Source: DASPXY01 sp038227745
Lineage (GTDB): Bacteria > Planctomycetota > Planctomycetia > Gemmatales > Gemmataceae
Assembly (NCBI GenBank): GCA_038227745.1
Contig: JBBRPS010000651.1
Coordinates: 1-6,049, forward strand
Direction of reading: 5' to 3'
DNA length: 6,049 nt
This document shows positions 6,003 through 6,049 of the stretch, piece by piece. The first letter of the stretch is position 1. Every line of letters begins with the position of its first letter. A model generated the notes under the pieces. That model was not told where the DNA came from, did not search any database, and saw only the letters and a list, made by a program, of their open reading frames with translations. The translations under genes were made by a program, and so were the position numbers.

Positions 6003-6049
6003 ATGTGCATCTTAGCCGACGCCCTTCCCCGCGACACCCCCACGCCCCA
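6003..6049 (+). CDS. 5' end of an unidentified gene, cut by the window edge
   Basis: An ATG at 6003 opens a frame that stays open to the window end and reads MCILADALPRDTPTP. GGAG at 5991-5994 lies 8 nt upstream, a good Shine-Dalgarno. Only 15 residues are visible, proline-rich and without any recognisable domain, so no function is assigned. Its Shine-Dalgarno touches the 3' arm of the hairpin 5953-5992, which may limit initiation. It follows about 360 bp of structured non-coding sequence; if that is an omega-RNA, this gene would be the associated nuclease or a leader in front of it. Confidence 0.5.
   Translation, partial: MCILADALPRDTPTP

Noticed and set aside
1..6049. CRISPR array, insertion sequence or transposase gene
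   Set aside because: No regularly spaced direct repeats and no transposase or integrase motifs are visible in any frame; an IscB-type element would need sequence beyond 6049 to be shown.

Overview
This is a GC-rich bacterial window (roughly two thirds G+C by eye). Its gene content fits a planctomycete, possibly Gemmata-like: a signal peptide peptidase carrying a lipoprotein signal, a small exported HEAT-repeat protein, a GT-C membrane protein with an N-terminal SSNDRSRW block, and large palindromes between genes. The taxonomic call is an inference; no marker gene is present.

Layout. Positions 1-96 hold the end of a minus-strand transcription unit with a GC hairpin and T-rich tail (terminator). 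Positions 97-3823 are a three-gene minus-strand operon, transcribed right to left: a UPF0104/AglD-type integral membrane protein (2807-3823), a DPM1-like GT2 polyprenyl-phosphate glycosyltransferase (1704-2783), and a multi-spanning GT-C/GT39-like glycosyltransferase (97-1707). The last two overlap by 4 bp (ATGA). The set reads as a complete lipid-linked sugar module: GT2 charges a polyprenyl phosphate with a sugar, the UPF0104 protein may move or modify the lipid, and the GT-C enzyme transfers the sugar on the far side of the membrane. A 56-bp nested palindrome sits between the first two genes and supplies the last 16 codons and the stop of the UPF0104 gene.

Positions 3824-3942 are a divergent promoter region with a second, unrelated palindrome (13-bp arms). 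A near-consensus sigma70 promoter (TTGACG, 17 bp, TATAGT) drives a plus-strand SppA-type serine protease (3943-4917) with a lipobox and an intact Ser134/Lys186 dyad. A small secreted HEAT-repeat protein follows (5060-5563), closed by a tandem hairpin pair.

Positions 5564-6002 (439 bp) contain no convincing protein gene but many local hairpins, a repeated AGGGTAAC motif, and finally a hairpin touching the Shine-Dalgarno of a new gene that starts at 6003 and runs off the window. This is the most unusual part: it looks like a structured non-coding RNA or long regulated leader. One hypothesis is a HEARO/omega-RNA of an IscB-type element, but the decisive protein lies outside the window.
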